From the NCBI GenBank assembly GCA_005239615.1, contig SBBR01000091.1, positions 1 to 6,418 on the forward strand: a stretch of DNA of 6,418 bases. The letters are read 5' to 3'. How positions within the stretch are numbered: the stretch's first letter is position 1; every line of letters begins with the position of its first letter. This DNA comes from an archaeon. Lineage in GTDB: Archaea > Iainarchaeota > Iainarchaeia > Iainarchaeales > Iainarchaeaceae. The translations under genes were made by a program, and so were the position numbers. The notes below the pieces were generated by a model. The model was not told where the DNA came from. It saw only the letters and a list, made by a program, of their open reading frames with translations, and ran no database searches. This document shows, in pieces, positions 5,788 to 6,418 of this stretch.

Positions 5788-5827
5788 GGTTTTTAGCATT
5801 TTCCGAAAGAATTATGTATAGATTCCC
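5788..5827 (+). promoter_or_regulatory. Possible promoter of the rightward gene, short or absent leader
   Basis: An AT-rich stretch with GGTTTTTAGC (5788-5797) could be a weak TATA box, placing initiation near 5820, just before the ATG at 5828. There is no Shine-Dalgarno before that ATG, which fits a leaderless or nearly leaderless transcript. TTATGTATAG at 5812-5821 looks more like a TATA box but is too close to the ATG to drive it. Confidence 0.3.
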
Positions 5828-6418
5828 ATGTTCGAGGCGCCGCAGAAGTATGCGCTCAGGAAGACGGGCGCTGAGAAGAATTTCCTCAAGAGCATAAGCG
5901 CACTTGAGCGCAGCTATGGCGAGGAGAAGGACACAAAGCTAAAGGAAACTTATTTCTCGCAGATAAAGGAGCTGAAGAGCAGTCTGGCGAACCTTTCCGG
6001 CAAGAGCTACGTAGAGTTGGAGCTCGAGAACTCCCGGCTGAGAAGGGAGCTCACAGAGGTAAAGCGCCAGTTCGAGCTTGCAGGCCATAGCAGAACAACA
6101 GCTCAAGTGTCCGAAGAGGAGAACCTCTTGCGGCTTTACAGCGTGATACTCGGCCGCTACGCGGAAGTGATTAATGAGCGGGAAAGGAAGACTGTAGGGG
6201 AAATAAAGGCAATGGTCTCGAAGGACGACCTTACAGTACAGTCCCTTGCCCAGAGCTTCGCAGGCGAAGGCTACAGATTTGAAAAGGATTTTCCGGCAGC
6301 CGCCGAAAAAGCGTTCAACTATGTGCTTGGCGAGGTCAGGAACCTCTCCGGCATAGACATAGGAGTGTCATTCTGGCTCTCCCCAATCGAAATTGTATCT
6401 GAGAAAATTGCCGACGAC
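5828..6418 (+). CDS. Coiled-coil protein of unknown function (3' end outside window)
   Basis: 197 codons are visible without a stop. There is no signal peptide or membrane segment, so it is probably cytosolic. Residues about 15-100 are highly charged and helical, with a leucine-spaced coiled coil (LELENSRLRRELTEVKRQF, about 64-82). A second, more globular part follows (about 100-197) with YRFEKDFPAAAEKAFNYVLG and IGVSFWLSPIEIVSEKIADD. The last segment is reminiscent of the lead-in to transglutaminase-like (papain-fold) domains in archaeal proteins, but the catalytic Cys/His/Asp region would lie outside the window, so this is only a suggestion. It is divergent from the pilin cluster and uses its own upstream region, so a functional link to the pilins is not shown. 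The ATG at 5828 is chosen as the first in-frame start after the AT-rich region; no Shine-Dalgarno is seen. Confidence 0.75.
   Translation, partial: MFEAPQKYALRKTGAEKNFLKSISALERSYGEEKDTKLKETYFSQIKELKSSLANLSGKSYVELELENSRLRRELTEVKRQFELAGHSRTTAQVSEEENLLRLYSVILGRYAEVINERERKTVGEIKAMVSKDDLTVQSLAQSFAGEGYRFEKDFPAAAEKAFNYVLGEVRNLSGIDIGVSFWLSPIEIVSEKIADD

Larger units (their letters stand above)
5367..5827. other. Divergent intergenic region, hairpin-rich, no convincing gene
   Basis: About 460 bases lie between the leftward promoter and the rightward gene. The part at 5440-5670 is packed with inverted repeats (listed separately), including GGGCT-TT-AGCCC at about 5616-5627 and TTTCCGT-TG-ACGGAAA at about 5588-5603. 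The part at 5700-5827 is AT-rich and promoter-like. The two open frames here (plus 5369-5623, minus 5695-5501) have no Shine-Dalgarno and no recognisable domain. Confidence 0.6.

Overview
The window looks archaeal. Four predicted envelope proteins have class III (prepilin-type) or prepilin-like N-termini, two of them with the standard G|Q-x-S-x-E signature. A TATA-type promoter with a BRE-like element precedes the leftward gene cluster, several starts have GGAGG/GGTGAT-type Shine-Dalgarno sequences, and AGG is common among arginine codons. The style of the pilin-like proteins resembles DPANN-type archaea (Diapherotrites/Micrarchaeota-like), but this is an impression from sequence and no marker gene is present.

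Layout. Positions 1-5361 hold a leftward (minus-strand) gene cluster. In order of transcription it contains: a promoter at about 5330-5367; a small class III pilin-like protein (5266-4841); a second pilin-like protein (about 4838-4248) whose 5' part overlaps a hairpin-rich stretch (4601-4804); a third small membrane-anchored pilin-like protein (about 4270-3653); a large surface protein (3653-895) with a prepilin-like N-terminus and a von Willebrand factor A (VWA) domain; and a last N-terminally anchored, cysteine-rich surface protein (823 to beyond the left edge). A seven-blade LVIVD-type beta-propeller is inserted inside the VWA domain of the large protein, and a CARDB-like domain follows. 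As sequenced, the large gene is split by a one-base frameshift near 1665; restoring one base gives a continuous protein of about 919 residues. Genes overlap or nearly abut up to 3653, so co-transcription is likely.

Positions 5367-5827 are a divergent intergenic region rich in inverted repeats, including a 14-bp perfect inverted repeat built on the palindrome CAACGCGTTG and a hairpin followed by a T-run on the minus strand. A rightward gene starts at 5828 and runs off the right edge. It encodes a cytosolic, coiled-coil-containing protein of unknown function.

Working model (inference): the leftward cluster encodes a set of minor pilins plus a large VWA/beta-propeller adhesin, displayed on or initiating an archaeal type IV pilus-like filament. 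This resembles in parts list, though not in domain topology, the bacterial minor pilin/PilY1 tip complex. No ATPase, platform protein or prepilin peptidase gene lies in the window, so the assembly machinery would be encoded elsewhere.
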